Positions 16,334 to 25,607 of a DNA stretch of 64,000 bases are shown piece by piece. The translations under genes and the position numbers were made by a program. The first letter of the stretch is position 1. Each line of letters begins with the position of its first letter. The stretch is from Solidesulfovibrio aerotolerans (GTDB lineage: Bacteria; Desulfobacterota; Desulfovibrionia; Desulfovibrionales; Desulfovibrionaceae), in the NCBI RefSeq assembly GCF_009856865.1, contig NZ_WVUD01000004.1, positions 1 to 64,000 of the forward strand, in the 5' to 3' direction. The notes beneath the pieces were generated by a model. The model searched no databases. It saw nothing but the letters and a program-made list of their open reading frames with translations, and was not told where the DNA came from.

Positions 16334-16575
16334 CATTGCCCCGGCGAAAGCGCCGTAGCGTGACTCGCCAAGGGGCTTCGCCGAACAACGAACCAGCGGA
16401 TTGACTGTTTTGGTTCACCATTGAAATGGCCTTTTTTTGTGGAAGCGAACCTCGCTCTGGACGGACTCGTCTGCATGGCTGCATCCACAGCTTGGCTGAC
16501 TTGGCTGGCCGACCGGCTTGGCTGGGCACCGAAGCAACTCCAATTCGCCAGACACGCGGTCCACGGGAACACCAT

Positions 16576-16610
16576 AAAAAAAGCCCCCTGGACCAATGGT
16601 CCAGGGGGCA
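16576..16610 (-). terminator. Rho-independent terminator of the LysM gene
   Basis: GCCCCCTGGACCA (16583-16595) pairs perfectly with its inverse at 16597-16609, and on the minus strand it is followed by seven U residues. It begins 24 nt after the LysM-protein stop codon. Confidence 0.92.
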
Positions 16611-16633
16611 AGCAAACATGGAAGGCGATTCGA

Positions 16634-17563
16634 CTAGCGCCAGGCTTTGGCCTTGCCGGAATAGCTGAAGATCTCGCGGATGGCTTCGTCTTTTTCCGTC
16701 CAGGGACCGCGCAGGGCGGCTTCCTTGGTCGGACCCACCGAGGTGAAAACGCGTTGGGTGTAGGTGATATGCCCGACGTAGGGGGTGTGGTCGTACTCCA
16801 CCCGCTTGACTTCGGCCCCGAGCGACTCACGGATGATGATGCGGTAGGTGGCTTCCCACTGACTGCCGACCTGACGCACCTTCTTGTTGTGGGCTGTGCC
16901 AACGCCTAACCGGTCGAGTTCATCGACCCACTTCTGCGCATACCGCCAGAATTCGTCGCGAATGGGTTGCGGCACATCGGTGGTGTTGCCGATGACACCG
17001 GTTTTGCCAAAAGAGGCCCGCTGTTTGTCACTGAGTTCCACAGAAGGGGTCGGCACGGCAGCGGGATCGTCTTTTTCCTTTTTGCCTTTCTTGCCTTTGA
17101 CCGGTTTCTCTTCGACCACACCAGGATCGACGGCTTCTTTGGAACCTGCCTTGCGGGCGGTGGCGTCGGGCTTGACCGCTTCGACAGGAGCCGCCGGCGC
17201 AGCCGCCAGGGGTTTGGGCTGGGCCGTGGGCACCGGCGTGGCGCCGGGCTTGCCCGTTTGAACGGCCTGGGCCGCCGGGGCAGCGGTTTTGCCGGGAATG
17301 GTCAGGGTCTGTCCGGCTTTAAGCTTTTTGGCGTCAGCCAGACCATTTGCCGTGAGCAGCGTTTTGGCGTCAACGCCGAATTTCTTGGCTATGACAGCTA
17401 CGGTATCGCCTTTTTCGACCTTGTACGTCAGGGGCTTGGGCTGGTCGATGGCGAGCTGTGGCGCTGGGCCGTTGGCAGGATAGGTGTGAAGTCCGGCGAC
17501 GGAAACGCTGGTCGTGGCGAAAATCAGGAGAGCGAGGGCGGCGAGGGTCTTGGCGGTGGGCAT
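16634..17563 (-). CDS. Exported LysM-domain protein
   Basis: The 309-residue precursor has an N-terminal signal sequence (about 1-23), then one LysM domain (about 45-90: YKVEKGDTVAVIAKKFGV, ending LKAGQTLTIP), which binds glycan chains of peptidoglycan. A Pro/Ala/Lys-rich linker with a KGKKGKKEK patch (about 92-180) leads to a C-terminal domain of about 130 residues that I do not recognise (it contains DEFWRYAQKWVDEL and VGHITYTQRVF). The start at 17563 has GGGAG 8 nt upstream. It is a single gene with its own strong terminator, just downstream of the VWA-OmpA gene on the same strand. It is probably a periplasmic cell-wall-associated factor; an enzymatic role is not apparent. Confidence 0.8.
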   Translation of the reverse strand: MPTAKTLAALALLIFATTSVSVAGLHTYPANGPAPQLAIDQPKPLTYKVEKGDTVAVIAKKFGVDAKTLLTANGLADAKKLKAGQTLTIPGKTAAPAAQAVQTGKPGATPVPTAQPKPLAAAPAAPVEAVKPDATARKAGSKEAVDPGVVEEKPVKGKKGKKEKDDPAAVPTPSVELSDKQRASFGKTGVIGNTTDVPQPIRDEFWRYAQKWVDELDRLGVGTAHNKKVRQVGSQWEATYRIIIRESLGAEVKRVEYDHTPYVGHITYTQRVFTSVGPTKEAALRGPWTEKDEAIREIFSYSGKAKAWR

Positions 17564-17590
17564 GCGGTTTCACTCCCATCAAAATACAAG

Positions 17591-17616
17591 GCCAGACGCC
17601 CCGGGGGGCGTCTGGC
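17591..17616 (-). terminator. Terminator-like hairpin after the VWA-OmpA gene
   Basis: GCCAGACGCCCC and its inverse form a 12-bp near-perfect palindrome about 21 nt after the stop of the minus-strand VWA-OmpA gene. The minus-strand sequence then reads CTTGTATTTTG, a weak U tract. Confidence 0.65.
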
Positions 17617-17637
17617 CAGTGAGACGCAGTGTCTCGC

Positions 17638-18672
17638 TTACATGGACTTGAACTTGATCACGCAACGACGGTTCAGAGCGCGGCCCTGAGCGGTCTTGTT
17701 GGTGGCGACCGGATCGGACTCGCCGAAGCTGATGGTCTCGATGCGGCTGGAGTCAATGCCCTTCTTGACGAAGAAAGCCTTGACGGAATCAGCGCGGCGC
17801 TGACCGAGCTTCATGTTGTACTGGTCGGAACCGATGGAGTCGGTGTGACCTTCAAGGACGACCTTCATGCCGGTCTTCGACTTGATGATGGCGGTGCCTT
17901 CTTCAAGAACGGGCACGAACTCGGGCTTGATGTTGTACTTGTCGAAGTCGAAGTAGATGCTGCGGAAGACGACGATTTCGTCTTCGATCCACTCGTAGAG
18001 CGAGCACTCAAGGAAACGCTCACGGGCGGCTTCGTTACGAAGCAGCTCTTCGCCGAGCTCGATGCAGTTGCACTTGCCCAGAGCGGCAATGGCCTTGAGG
18101 ACCTGCTGGCCGTGCTTGTTGTCGGACAGATCGACAATGTAGAAGCACAGGTTGTCGCCGTACTTGGCCTTCAGGGACTGGGCCACGGCAACGGGATCGA
18201 CGCCGCAGTTGGAATCGCCGTCAGAGAAGATGAACACGCCGGTCTTGCCAGAAAGGGTGGCGAGGGGCAGCTTGTCCAGATCTTCCAGGCCCTTGCCCAT
18301 GGGGGTCATGCGGCCGTAGACAGAGTAGTCGGTGTCGATCTTTTCGACAGCGGCAGCCAAGGTGGCCTGCTTGTACGGGGCCATCGCAGCGTACTCTTTG
18401 TACGGGGCGAAGGTGTACAGGCCGGCCTTGTAGCCAAGCTCGGGGGTCATCTTGTTGAGTTCACGGGCCAGCGACTTGGCCATCATGATCTTGGAGACGC
18501 CGCCAAACTGCACATAACGCTGTCCCTTGTAGGAGAACGCCATGGAGCTGGAATGGTCAATAAAATAGATGAAATTATCGACCTTCGGGACCTGCTTCTT
18601 CGCCATAGCCGGGCTGAAGCCCAGCAGCAGGGCGACTAAAGCCACCAACAACACTTGCATTTTCTTGTTCAT
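17638..18672 (-). CDS. Exported VWA-like / OmpA-domain fusion protein
   Basis: The 344-residue precursor has a signal peptide (about 1-24). A von Willebrand A-like domain follows (about 30-200) with the MIDAS metal site DHSSSM (D39, S41, S43), TPMGKG and FSDGDSN. The C-terminal OmpA domain (about 235-344: FDFDKYNIKPEF, LEGHTDSIGS, LGQRRADSV) binds diaminopimelate of peptidoglycan. It would tether a ligand-binding VWA module to the cell wall in the periplasm or outer membrane. The start at 18672 has GGAGGGAG upstream. A clear sigma-70-like promoter and a 165-nt leader with a hairpin and U-run precede it. Two central Cys (CNC at about 207-209) may form a disulfide. No flagellar motor gene is adjacent, so a MotB role is unlikely. 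Confidence 0.85.
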   Translation of the reverse strand: MNKKMQVLLVALVALLLGFSPAMAKKQVPKVDNFIYFIDHSSSMAFSYKGQRYVQFGGVSKIMMAKSLARELNKMTPELGYKAGLYTFAPYKEYAAMAPYKQATLAAAVEKIDTDYSVYGRMTPMGKGLEDLDKLPLATLSGKTGVFIFSDGDSNCGVDPVAVAQSLKAKYGDNLCFYIVDLSDNKHGQQVLKAIAALGKCNCIELGEELLRNEAARERFLECSLYEWIEDEIVVFRSIYFDFDKYNIKPEFVPVLEEGTAIIKSKTGMKVVLEGHTDSIGSDQYNMKLGQRRADSVKAFFVKKGIDSSRIETISFGESDPVATNKTAQGRALNRRCVIKFKSM

Positions 18673-18711
18673 AACTCCCTCCTCGGAGCAGTGAATGAAT
18701 TCACCCTTGCC

Positions 18712-18768
18712 AAAAAAAAAACACCCTCGTTAGCCAAGAACGGGGTTCCCGCGCCCGGGGGGGCGAGG
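18712..18768 (-). promoter_or_regulatory. Possible attenuator in the leader of the VWA-OmpA gene
   Basis: In the minus-strand leader, CCTCG (18764-18768) can pair with CGAGG (18725-18729), enclosing an inner GC-rich hairpin. A run of ten U residues (18712-18721) follows, and the run ends about 40 nt before the start codon. This looks like an intrinsic terminator inside a leader. No known riboswitch consensus was recognised. Confidence 0.4.
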
Positions 18769-18845
18769 AAGCCCCAGCCCCTCAAGTCGCTTAATCTTTT
18801 GGAAAAAACGACAAATTGAGGCGCTTCCCTCTGTTCTCCAGTTAA

Positions 18846-18874
18846 AATATAGTTCATTTTTCTCGCAGGCGCAA
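18846..18874 (-). promoter_or_regulatory. Sigma-70-like promoter of the VWA-OmpA gene
   Basis: On the minus strand TTGCGC (18869-18874) and TATATT (18846-18851) are separated by exactly 17 nt. This would place the transcript start near 18839 and give a leader of about 165 nt. Confidence 0.5.
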
Positions 18875-19011
18875 GTGCATGCGCCCCTATTCCTTAGCCG
18901 CAGACCGATCCCTGGCCGGTCATGTCGACCCTATAGCATATTTTCCTGCAATGTGTACAAAAAAACGGCCGGGTACAAACCCGGACGCCAACGACCAACG
19001 TAGGAGTGCCG

Positions 19012-21924
19012 ATGTCCCGTATGCATGGATTTTCCGTCCTTCGCGACGAAACCCTCGACGAATACGCCGCCCAGGCGATCCTCTACCGCCACGACCGTAC
19101 CGGTGCCCAGTTGCTCTCCCTCGTCCTTGAAGATGCCAACAAGGTATTCGGTGCAGCCTTTCGCACGCCCCCCGAGTGTTCCACCGGAGTTCCCCATATC
19201 CTTGAACATTCCGTTCTTTGCGGCTCCCGCAACTATCCGGTCAAGGAACCCTTTGTGGAGCTGCTCAAGGGCTCGCTCAATACCTTTTTAAACGCCTTCA
19301 CCTATCCCGATAAGACCTGCTATCCCGTGGCTTCGACCAATGTCCGGGATTTCTACAACCTCGTCGATGTCTACCTCGATGCCGTGTTTTTCCCGCGCAT
19401 TCCCAAGGCCGTCTTCCTTCAGGAAGGTTGGCATTTCGAGTGGAGTGCCGCCGAAGAACTGATCCGCAGCGGCGTGGTCTTTAATGAAATGAAGGGCGTG
19501 TATTCCTCCCCGGACTCCGTGCTGGGCGAATTCTCCCAGCGCCTGCTCTTTCCCGACAATACCTATGGCGTTGATTCCGGCGGCGATCCCCGGGTCATCC
19601 CGCAACTGACCTATGAGGCGTTCAAGGCCTTCCACGACACCTATTATCATCCGTCCAACTGCCGGTTTTTTTTCTCCGGCGACGACGATCCCACCGAACG
19701 TCTGCGGCTATTAAACGAGTATTGCAGCCGCTTCGACGCCCGGCCTGCCACCCCGGGTGTGGTCCGCCAGCAGCCGTTTGCCACCCCCAAAACCGCCGAA
19801 ATGCCTTACGCCGCCGCACCGGGACAGGCTGAACGGGCCTTTGTCACCGTCAATTGGCTGTTACCCGACACCACCGATCAGGATATGGTGCTGGCCTTTG
19901 ACGTGCTTGAACACGTGCTGATCGGCCTGCCGTCCTCCCCGTTGCGAAAGGCCCTGCTCGACAGCGGCCTGGGCGAGGATCTGGCTGGCGGTGGGCTTGA
20001 AACCGAGCTGCGCCAGATGTCATTCTCCGTGGGCTTAAAGGGCATCAAGCCCGGCACCACAACCGATGTGGAGCGGCTGATCCTGGACACCCTGACCCGC
20101 CTGGGGGCCGAGGGGCTGCCGGCCGACGCCGTGGAGGCCGGGGTCAATGCCCTGGAATTTTCCTTGCGGGAAAATAACACCGGCTCCTTCCCGCGCGGGC
20201 TGTCCATGATGCTGCGCTCCTTAACGACCTGGCTGCACGACGGCGATCCGTTCACTCCGCTTCGGTTTTCCGGGCCGCTTGCCCGGTTAAAGGCCCGTCT
20301 GGCCGCCGGGGAGCCTGTGCTGGAAGAGGTCTTGCGCCTGTGGTTTTTGGATAATCCCCACCGCCTGACCCTGACCCTGGCCCCGGACACCGAACTCGAC
20401 GCCAAACGGGTGGCCGAGGAAAAGGCCGAGCTGGCTGACGTGGCCGCCGGTCTTGATGAGGCCGGCCGGGCCGCCATTGCCGCCGATCTTGCCCTGCTGC
20501 GCCAGTTTCAGGACACCCCGGACAGCCCCGAGGATCTGGCCCGCATCCCCAGTCTGGCCCTGGCCGATCTGCCCCGCGACGAAACGCCCATCCCCCAGCA
20601 GATCAGGCAGGCCGACGACGTGGAGTTGCTGCTGCATCCCCTGGAAACCTCGGGCATCGCCTATCTTGATCTGGCTTTTCCGCTCACCAGCGTGCCGGAC
20701 CGGCTGGTGCCGCTGGTGCCATTGTTTGGCAGGGCGCTGCTGGAACTGGGCACCGAGCGTTTTGACGCCGTGACGCTGACCCGGCGCATTGCAGCCAAGA
20801 CCGGCGGCATCTCCCGGGAGGCCCTGGTCACCAGCATCGTTGGCGGCGGTGCCGATGATCTGGCGGCCCGGCTGGTCCTTCGCGGCAAGGCCACGGTGGA
20901 AAAAATGCCGGAACTCTTTGAGATTTTAAAAGAAATCATCGAGAAGACGGATTTTGGCAACCGTGAACGCTTCACGCAAATGGCCACGGAGTCCAAATCG
21001 CGCCTGGAACGGCGTCTGGCACCATCGGGCCATGCCACGGCCGGATCGCGGCTGCGGGCGCGCTACACCCTGGCCGGGGCCACGGGCGAGCGGCTGCGCG
21101 GTGTCTCCCAGCTTTTGTTTTTGCGCGAACTGACCGCCCGGCTGGCCGACGATTACAACGGCGTGCGCCGCGACCTGGAAACCCTGCGCGAGCTGATCCT
21201 GACCCGGGCCGGGGCCATCGTCGGGCTCACCGTGTCCGAGCGCGACATGGCCGGGGTGGAAAAACCCCTGGCCGCCTTCCTGGCCGGGCTGCCGGCTGCG
21301 GCCAACGCGCCGGCGGCCTGGAGCCGCCTGGAGCTGCCGGCGGCCGAAGGCATCGCCATCCCGGCCCAGGTCCACTATGTCGGCCTGGGCCTTGACCTGA
21401 CCAAAACCGGCTGGGTCTTTGACGGCGCGGATCTGGTGGCCAGCCGCTATCTGCGCATGGCCTATCTGTGGGATCGGGTCCGGGTGCGCGGCGGGGCCTA
21501 CGGCGCGTTTTGCTCCCTTGACCGCATCGCCGGCCAGGCGGTCTTTGTCTCCTACCGCGACCCCAACACCGATGCCACCCTGGAGGTATTCCGCCAGGCC
21601 GGGCGTTATTTGATGGACGCCGCCCTGTCCGACGAGGAGATGACCCGTGCCGTCATCGGTGCCATCGGCGATATTGACGCCCATATGCTCCCGGACGCCA
21701 AGGGCCACGTCGCCCTGGCCCGTCGGCTGACCGGCGATACGGCGCAAATCCGGGCCGAGCTTCGCGCCCAGGTGCTCGGCGCGGGTATGGCCCGGTTTCG
21801 CCAATACGGCGAGGCCCTGGATGCGGCAGCCAGGGACGCCGCCGTGGTGGTCCTCGGGCCGGCCCCGTCCCTGGACGCCCTGGGCACAACCGAGCCGGGG
21901 CTGGTTCGGGTGGACGTGTTGTAA
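19012..21924 (+). CDS. M16C-family zinc metalloprotease (PreP/insulinase-like)
   Basis: The 970-residue protein matches the one-chain clamshell M16C peptidases (presequence-protease type). The inverted zinc motif HILEH (H62, E65, H66) lies near the N-terminus, followed by CGSRNYPVKEPF and NAFTYPDKTCYP, which are hallmarks of this subgroup. The distal zinc glutamate probably lies in the GVVFNEMKGVYSS segment about 75 residues later. Such enzymes degrade peptides of up to about 70 residues in a closed chamber. No signal peptide is evident, so it is probably cytoplasmic. The ATG at 19012 is chosen because TAGGAG precedes it by 6 nt, although a GTG at 19006 is in frame. It is monocistronic with a strong terminator. 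Confidence 0.92.
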   Translation: MSRMHGFSVLRDETLDEYAAQAILYRHDRTGAQLLSLVLEDANKVFGAAFRTPPECSTGVPHILEHSVLCGSRNYPVKEPFVELLKGSLNTFLNAFTYPDKTCYPVASTNVRDFYNLVDVYLDAVFFPRIPKAVFLQEGWHFEWSAAEELIRSGVVFNEMKGVYSSPDSVLGEFSQRLLFPDNTYGVDSGGDPRVIPQLTYEAFKAFHDTYYHPSNCRFFFSGDDDPTERLRLLNEYCSRFDARPATPGVVRQQPFATPKTAEMPYAAAPGQAERAFVTVNWLLPDTTDQDMVLAFDVLEHVLIGLPSSPLRKALLDSGLGEDLAGGGLETELRQMSFSVGLKGIKPGTTTDVERLILDTLTRLGAEGLPADAVEAGVNALEFSLRENNTGSFPRGLSMMLRSLTTWLHDGDPFTPLRFSGPLARLKARLAAGEPVLEEVLRLWFLDNPHRLTLTLAPDTELDAKRVAEEKAELADVAAGLDEAGRAAIAADLALLRQFQDTPDSPEDLARIPSLALADLPRDETPIPQQIRQADDVELLLHPLETSGIAYLDLAFPLTSVPDRLVPLVPLFGRALLELGTERFDAVTLTRRIAAKTGGISREALVTSIVGGGADDLAARLVLRGKATVEKMPELFEILKEIIEKTDFGNRERFTQMATESKSRLERRLAPSGHATAGSRLRARYTLAGATGERLRGVSQLLFLRELTARLADDYNGVRRDLETLRELILTRAGAIVGLTVSERDMAGVEKPLAAFLAGLPAAANAPAAWSRLELPAAEGIAIPAQVHYVGLGLDLTKTGWVFDGADLVASRYLRMAYLWDRVRVRGGAYGAFCSLDRIAGQAVFVSYRDPNTDATLEVFRQAGRYLMDAALSDEEMTRAVIGAIGDIDAHMLPDAKGHVALARRLTGDTAQIRAELRAQVLGAGMARFRQYGEALDAAARDAAVVVLGPAPSLDALGTTEPGLVRVDVL

Positions 21925-21996
21925 AACTCTTTTGCGGTCGTCCTGACGCGTTGTTTGCCGCCTGTTGCGGCGAGCAGTGCATCGGCCACAAAAAGC

Positions 21997-22032
21997 AAGA
22001 GCCGGGTGGAGCGTATCCACCCGGCTCTTTTT
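21997..22032. terminator. Bidirectional terminator between M16C and SH3 genes
   Basis: A perfect 14-bp stem (21997-22010 with 22016-22029) encloses a 5-nt loop. A T run follows on the plus strand and an A-rich stretch precedes it, so it can serve both the protease gene and the convergent SH3 lipoprotein gene. Confidence 0.88.
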
Positions 22033-22055
22033 GGGAGCGATAAAAGGGTGAACGT

Positions 22056-22352
22056 CTAGCGACCGCTCAGATAGCGGGCATCCATCCAGCCGGTGGCGCC
22101 GCTGTCCAGCGTGGATACGCGCGCCCAGCCTTTGTCGTATTCATACACCCGCACGCGCTGGCCGCGATACACCACGGTGCGCACGTCGCAATTTGCGGCC
22201 GGGCAACTGCGCACATAGACAGATTCGACGCTGACGCTGCGGACATAGCCGGCCGGCGGCGGCGGGGTCAGATCGATGGAGACGCTGCAACCCGCCGTCA
22301 GGGCGGTGAGCAGCAGGAACAGGGCACATGCGGACCAAAGATGCTTTTTCAT
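22056..22352 (-). CDS. Small SH3-domain lipoprotein
   Basis: The 98-residue precursor has a lipoprotein signal peptide with lipobox LTAGC (Cys22 lipidated). A short Pro stretch follows, and a bacterial SH3-like domain occupies about 40-96 (SVYVRSCPAANC, VVYRGQRVRVYEY, ATGWMDARYL). Such domains bind peptidoglycan peptides or protein partners. A second Cys pair (CPAANC) could form a disulfide. The start at 22352 has GGGGGA upstream; the longer frame to 22490 is not supported. It shares a divergent promoter region of 112 bp with the MBL-fold gene. Confidence 0.85.
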   Translation of the reverse strand: MKKHLWSACALFLLLTALTAGCSVSIDLTPPPPAGYVRSVSVESVYVRSCPAANCDVRTVVYRGQRVRVYEYDKGWARVSTLDSGATGWMDARYLSGR

Positions 22353-22464
22353 GGGATCCCCCTGGTGCAAAATATTGCGGAAATTTAATGAAATATGCCC
22401 AAGACCGCGCGAAAAGTCCAGGAGTCCCTTGACATTTCTTGCAGGTATAGCGCACAGCCGTAAC

Positions 22465-23304
22465 ATGGAATTAACTGTTCTCGTCGACAATAATACGCTT
22501 ATCGACCGCTATCTGCTGGGCGAGCCGGGCTTGTCCGTCTACCTTGAAGAGGCCGGGCAGCGGGTGCTTTTCGATTGTGGCTATTCCGACGTGGTCTGGC
22601 GCAACGCCGAGCGCCTGGGCATCGACCTGGCCGCCCTGGATGTGGTCGCCCTGTCCCACGGCCACAACGACCATACCTGGGGACTGGTGCCGCTTATCAG
22701 TTGTCTGGCCGAGGCCGCCGCCTGCGGCAACATCCGCCCCAAACCCCGGCTGGTGGCCCATCCCGACGCCCTGGCCAAACGCAGTATCGGTCCGGGCGAA
22801 CCGATTGGCTCGCTGCTGGACCGGGAGGCCCTGGCCCAGTGTTTTGCCCTGACCCTGTCCGGTGGTCCTGTGTCCATCACCGACCGGCTGCTTTTCCTGG
22901 GCGAAATTCCGCGCTTTTTCCCTTTCGAGCACACCGAGCCCATCGGTGAGCGCGAGACGGCAGGCGGGCCGGTGCCCGATGCCCTGCCCGACGACACCGC
23001 CCTGGCCTATGCGGGGGAGGCGGGGCTGGTCATCCTGACCGGCTGTTCCCACGCCGGCATCTGCAACATCATCGAGCATGCCCGCCGCCTTACCGGCGTG
23101 CGCCGCGTGGCCGCCATCATCGGCGGGCTGCATTTTCTCGCCCCGGACCCGGCCCGTCTGACCGCCACGGTGGAATATCTGCAAAGTGTTGGCGTCGCCG
23201 ACCTCTATCCCTGCCATTGCACCGGCCTTGCCGCCAAGCTGGCCCTGTTTCGGGCCGCGCCGGTCCACGAGGTGGGCTCGGGGCTGCACCTCTCCTTCGC
23301 CTGA
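22465..23304 (+). CDS. MBL-fold metal-dependent hydrolase
   Basis: The 279-residue protein has the metallo-beta-lactamase fold, with metal ligands in SHGHNDH (H65, H67, D69, H70). The motif [11 protein letters not shown] is typical of the subgroup annotated as dihydropterin-methyl-ribofuranosylaminobenzene-phosphate synthase-like. HCTG near the C-terminus supplies a last histidine. The true substrate of most members is unknown. The start at 22465 gives the family N-terminus ([10 protein letters not shown]); the ribosome site is weak. The last 31 bp, including the stop, are repeated with four mismatches 70 bp downstream, before glgB. Confidence 0.82.
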   Translation: MELTVLVDNNTLIDRYLLGEPGLSVYLEEAGQRVLFDCGYSDVVWRNAERLGIDLAALDVVALSHGHNDHTWGLVPLISCLAEAAACGNIRPKPRLVAHPDALAKRSIGPGEPIGSLLDREALAQCFALTLSGGPVSITDRLLFLGEIPRFFPFEHTEPIGERETAGGPVPDALPDDTALAYAGEAGLVILTGCSHAGICNIIEHARRLTGVRRVAAIIGGLHFLAPDPARLTATVEYLQSVGVADLYPCHCTGLAAKLALFRAAPVHEVGSGLHLSFA

Positions 23305-23349
23305 TGCACCTTGCGCCGGGATGCGGGAGGCGGTGAGGGCGCGTGGCTT

Positions 23350-23380
23350 GGGGCTTCGCCTCTCCTTCGCCGGATGCACC
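23350..23380 (+). repeat. Echo of the MBL gene 3' end
   Basis: Positions 23350-23380 repeat 23280-23310 (the end of the MBL-fold gene, including its stop) at about 27 of 31 positions, with a 70-bp offset. The copy lies in the spacer before glgB and is not translated in frame. Confidence 0.6.
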
Positions 23381-23458
23381 CCTGCGTTGCCCCAGGGGGC
23401 TGTTTTGCCTATATTCCCGCCAGCCAACCCAGGCTTTTGTCAGTCCAAGGAGTATTCC

Positions 23459-25381
23459 ATGGGGCACGCCATGCCAGTGCGTCACGATGTCACCCGGCTC
23501 ACCGACCACGATATCTACCTGTTTAAGCAGGGCAACCATTTCGATCTGCCCGACAAGCTCGGCTCGGCGCTCATGACCGTGGAGGGCACGCCCGGAACCC
23601 ATTTCGCGGTCTGGGCTCCCAACGCCAAGGCCGTCTCCGTGGTCGGCGATTTTAACGGCTGGGAACCCGAACACCATCCCATGGCCGTGCGCCACGATGC
23701 CTCGGGCATCTACGAATGTTTCATTCCGGGCCTGGGCAAGGGGGCGCATTACAAATACCACATCACCTCGGGCGTGGCCGACTACCGCGCCGACAAGGGC
23801 GATCCCTTCGCCTTTTACTGGGAAACCTCGCCCAACACCGCCTCCATCGTCTGGGATCTCGACCACGACTGGCAGGATGCTGCCTGGATGGCCGCGCGCA
23901 AGGAAAAAAACGGCTTTGCCGCGCCCGTCTCCGTCTACGAGGTCCACCTGGGGTCCTTTCGCCGGGTCCACCAAGACCGCTACCGCTCCCTGTCCTATGT
24001 GGAAATGGCCGATCATCTCACCGAACACGTGCTGCGGGCCGGCTTTTCCCATGTCGAATTTCTGCCCATCATGGAGCACCCCTTCTTCGGCTCCTGGGGC
24101 TATCAAACACTGGGCTATTTCGCTCCCACCAGCCGCTTCGGCACGCCCCAGGATTTCATGGCGCTCATTGACCGGCTGCACCAGAACGGCATCGGCGTGG
24201 TGCTCGACTGGGTGCCCTCCCATTTCCCGGCCGACGGCTACGGCCTGTCCTTTTTCGACGGCACCCACCTGTTCGAGCACGCCGACCCCCGCAAAGGCTA
24301 CCATCCCGACTGGAACTGCTACATCTTTAATACCGGCCGCTTCGAAGTCCGGGCCTTTCTCATTTCCAGCGCCCTGTTTTGGCTCAAGCACTATCATGTC
24401 GATGCCATCCGCGTGGACGCCGTGGCCTCCATGCTCTACCTCGACTACTCCCGCCGCGAGGGCGAATGGATTCCCAACATCCACGGCGGCCGCGAAAATC
24501 TCGACAACATCGAATTTATGCGCCGCTTAAATGAAATGACCTACACCCGCTTTCCCGACACCGAAACCATTGCCGAGGAATCCACCTCCTGGCCCATGGT
24601 CTCGCGCCCGCCCTATCTCGGGGGCCTGGGGTTCGGCATGAAGTGGAACATGGGCTGGATGCACGACACGCTGGCGTATTTTTCCCGCGACCCCATCTTT
24701 CGCAAATACCACCACGGCGAACTCACCTTCGGCATCTGGTACGCCTTCACCGAAAACTTCGTCCTGGCCCTGTCCCACGACGAAGTGGTCTACGGCAAAG
24801 GCAGCCTGCTTTCCAAAATGCCCGGCGACGACTGGCGACGCTTTGCCAACCTGCGCCTGCTCTACGGTTTCATGTACGGCCATCCCGGCAAGAAGCTCCT
24901 TTTCATGGGCGGCGAGTTCGGCCAATGGCAGGAATGGAACCACGACGCCGAACTGCAATGGGAACTGCTGGATTCCCCGCCGCATCAGGGCATCCTGCAA
25001 TGGGTGGGGGACTTAAACCGCCTGTACCGCGACGAACCGGCCCTGCACGAACGCGATTTCAAGGCCGAAGGCTTCGAGTGGATCGATTACCGTGACGCCG
25101 AAGCCAGCGTGCTGGCCTTTTTGCGACACGGCAAAACGCCCGGCGATATGGTGCTCGTGGTGCTTAATTTCACCCCGGTGCCGCGCGAAAACTACCGCGT
25201 CGGCGTGCCTGTCCCGGGGCTGTGGCGCGAACTGCTCAACAGCGACGCCCGCCTCTACGGCGGCTCGGGCCTCGGCAACGCCGGAGCCGTCATGGCCGAA
25301 AATATTGAAAGTTTTGAGCGGCCGCATTCCCTGACCCTCACCCTGCCGCCGCTGGGAGCCGTGTTTTTAAAGCCAGCCTAG
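23459..25381 (+). CDS. glgB: 1,4-alpha-glucan branching enzyme
   Basis: GlgB makes alpha-1,6 branches in glycogen. The 640-residue protein has an N-terminal CBM48 domain (about 30-120: [22 protein letters not shown]), a central GH13 barrel (about 150-520) and a C-terminal beta-sandwich. Catalytic residues are visible as D320 (IRVDAV), E373 (IAEEST) and D441 (LSHDEVV). The [14 protein letters not shown] region is typical of branching enzymes and separates them from amylases. The start at 23459 has AAGGAG 6 nt upstream. With malQ downstream it suggests glycogen storage and turnover, although no glgA or glgC is in the window. Confidence 0.95.
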   Translation: MGHAMPVRHDVTRLTDHDIYLFKQGNHFDLPDKLGSALMTVEGTPGTHFAVWAPNAKAVSVVGDFNGWEPEHHPMAVRHDASGIYECFIPGLGKGAHYKYHITSGVADYRADKGDPFAFYWETSPNTASIVWDLDHDWQDAAWMAARKEKNGFAAPVSVYEVHLGSFRRVHQDRYRSLSYVEMADHLTEHVLRAGFSHVEFLPIMEHPFFGSWGYQTLGYFAPTSRFGTPQDFMALIDRLHQNGIGVVLDWVPSHFPADGYGLSFFDGTHLFEHADPRKGYHPDWNCYIFNTGRFEVRAFLISSALFWLKHYHVDAIRVDAVASMLYLDYSRREGEWIPNIHGGRENLDNIEFMRRLNEMTYTRFPDTETIAEESTSWPMVSRPPYLGGLGFGMKWNMGWMHDTLAYFSRDPIFRKYHHGELTFGIWYAFTENFVLALSHDEVVYGKGSLLSKMPGDDWRRFANLRLLYGFMYGHPGKKLLFMGGEFGQWQEWNHDAELQWELLDSPPHQGILQWVGDLNRLYRDEPALHERDFKAEGFEWIDYRDAEASVLAFLRHGKTPGDMVLVVLNFTPVPRENYRVGVPVPGLWRELLNSDARLYGGSGLGNAGAVMAENIESFERPHSLTLTLPPLGAVFLKPA

Positions 25382-25396
25382 AGCGAGCGCAGAGCC

Positions 25397-25559
25397 GGGG
25401 CGCTGCCCCAGACCCCGCCGGGACGCTGCCCCAGACCCCACTGGGGCGCTGCCCCAGACCCCACTGGGGCGCTGCCCCAGACCCCGCCGGGACGCTGTCC
25501 CGGACCCTGCCAGGGCTTTGCCCTGGACCCACCGGGGGGATGATCCCCCCGGACCCCCC
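25397..25559 (+). repeat. 23-bp tandem repeat plus palindromic 3'-end element, copy d (after glgB)
   Basis: Six near-identical units of 23 bp (the last is 22) run from 25397 to 25533. Each begins with a hairpin-forming GGGGCGCTGCCCC-like segment. They lead into the palindromic core GGGGGGATGATCCCCCC at 25534, followed by GGACCCCCC. The block starts 16 nt after the glgB stop. A single-unit version of the same composite lies at 32855-32902 after the HAD gene. The rest of the glgB-malQ gap holds the 25608-25675 hairpin and no gene. Confidence 0.8.
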
Positions 25560-25607
25560 GGATGGGCGTGTGGAGGGGCGGGCGGTGCGGCGGGATGCTG
25601 CGAAGAT

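Noticed and set aside
25397-25533. Tandem 23-bp units considered as a CRISPR array
   Set aside because: Units are contiguous without unique spacers and no cas genes are present.
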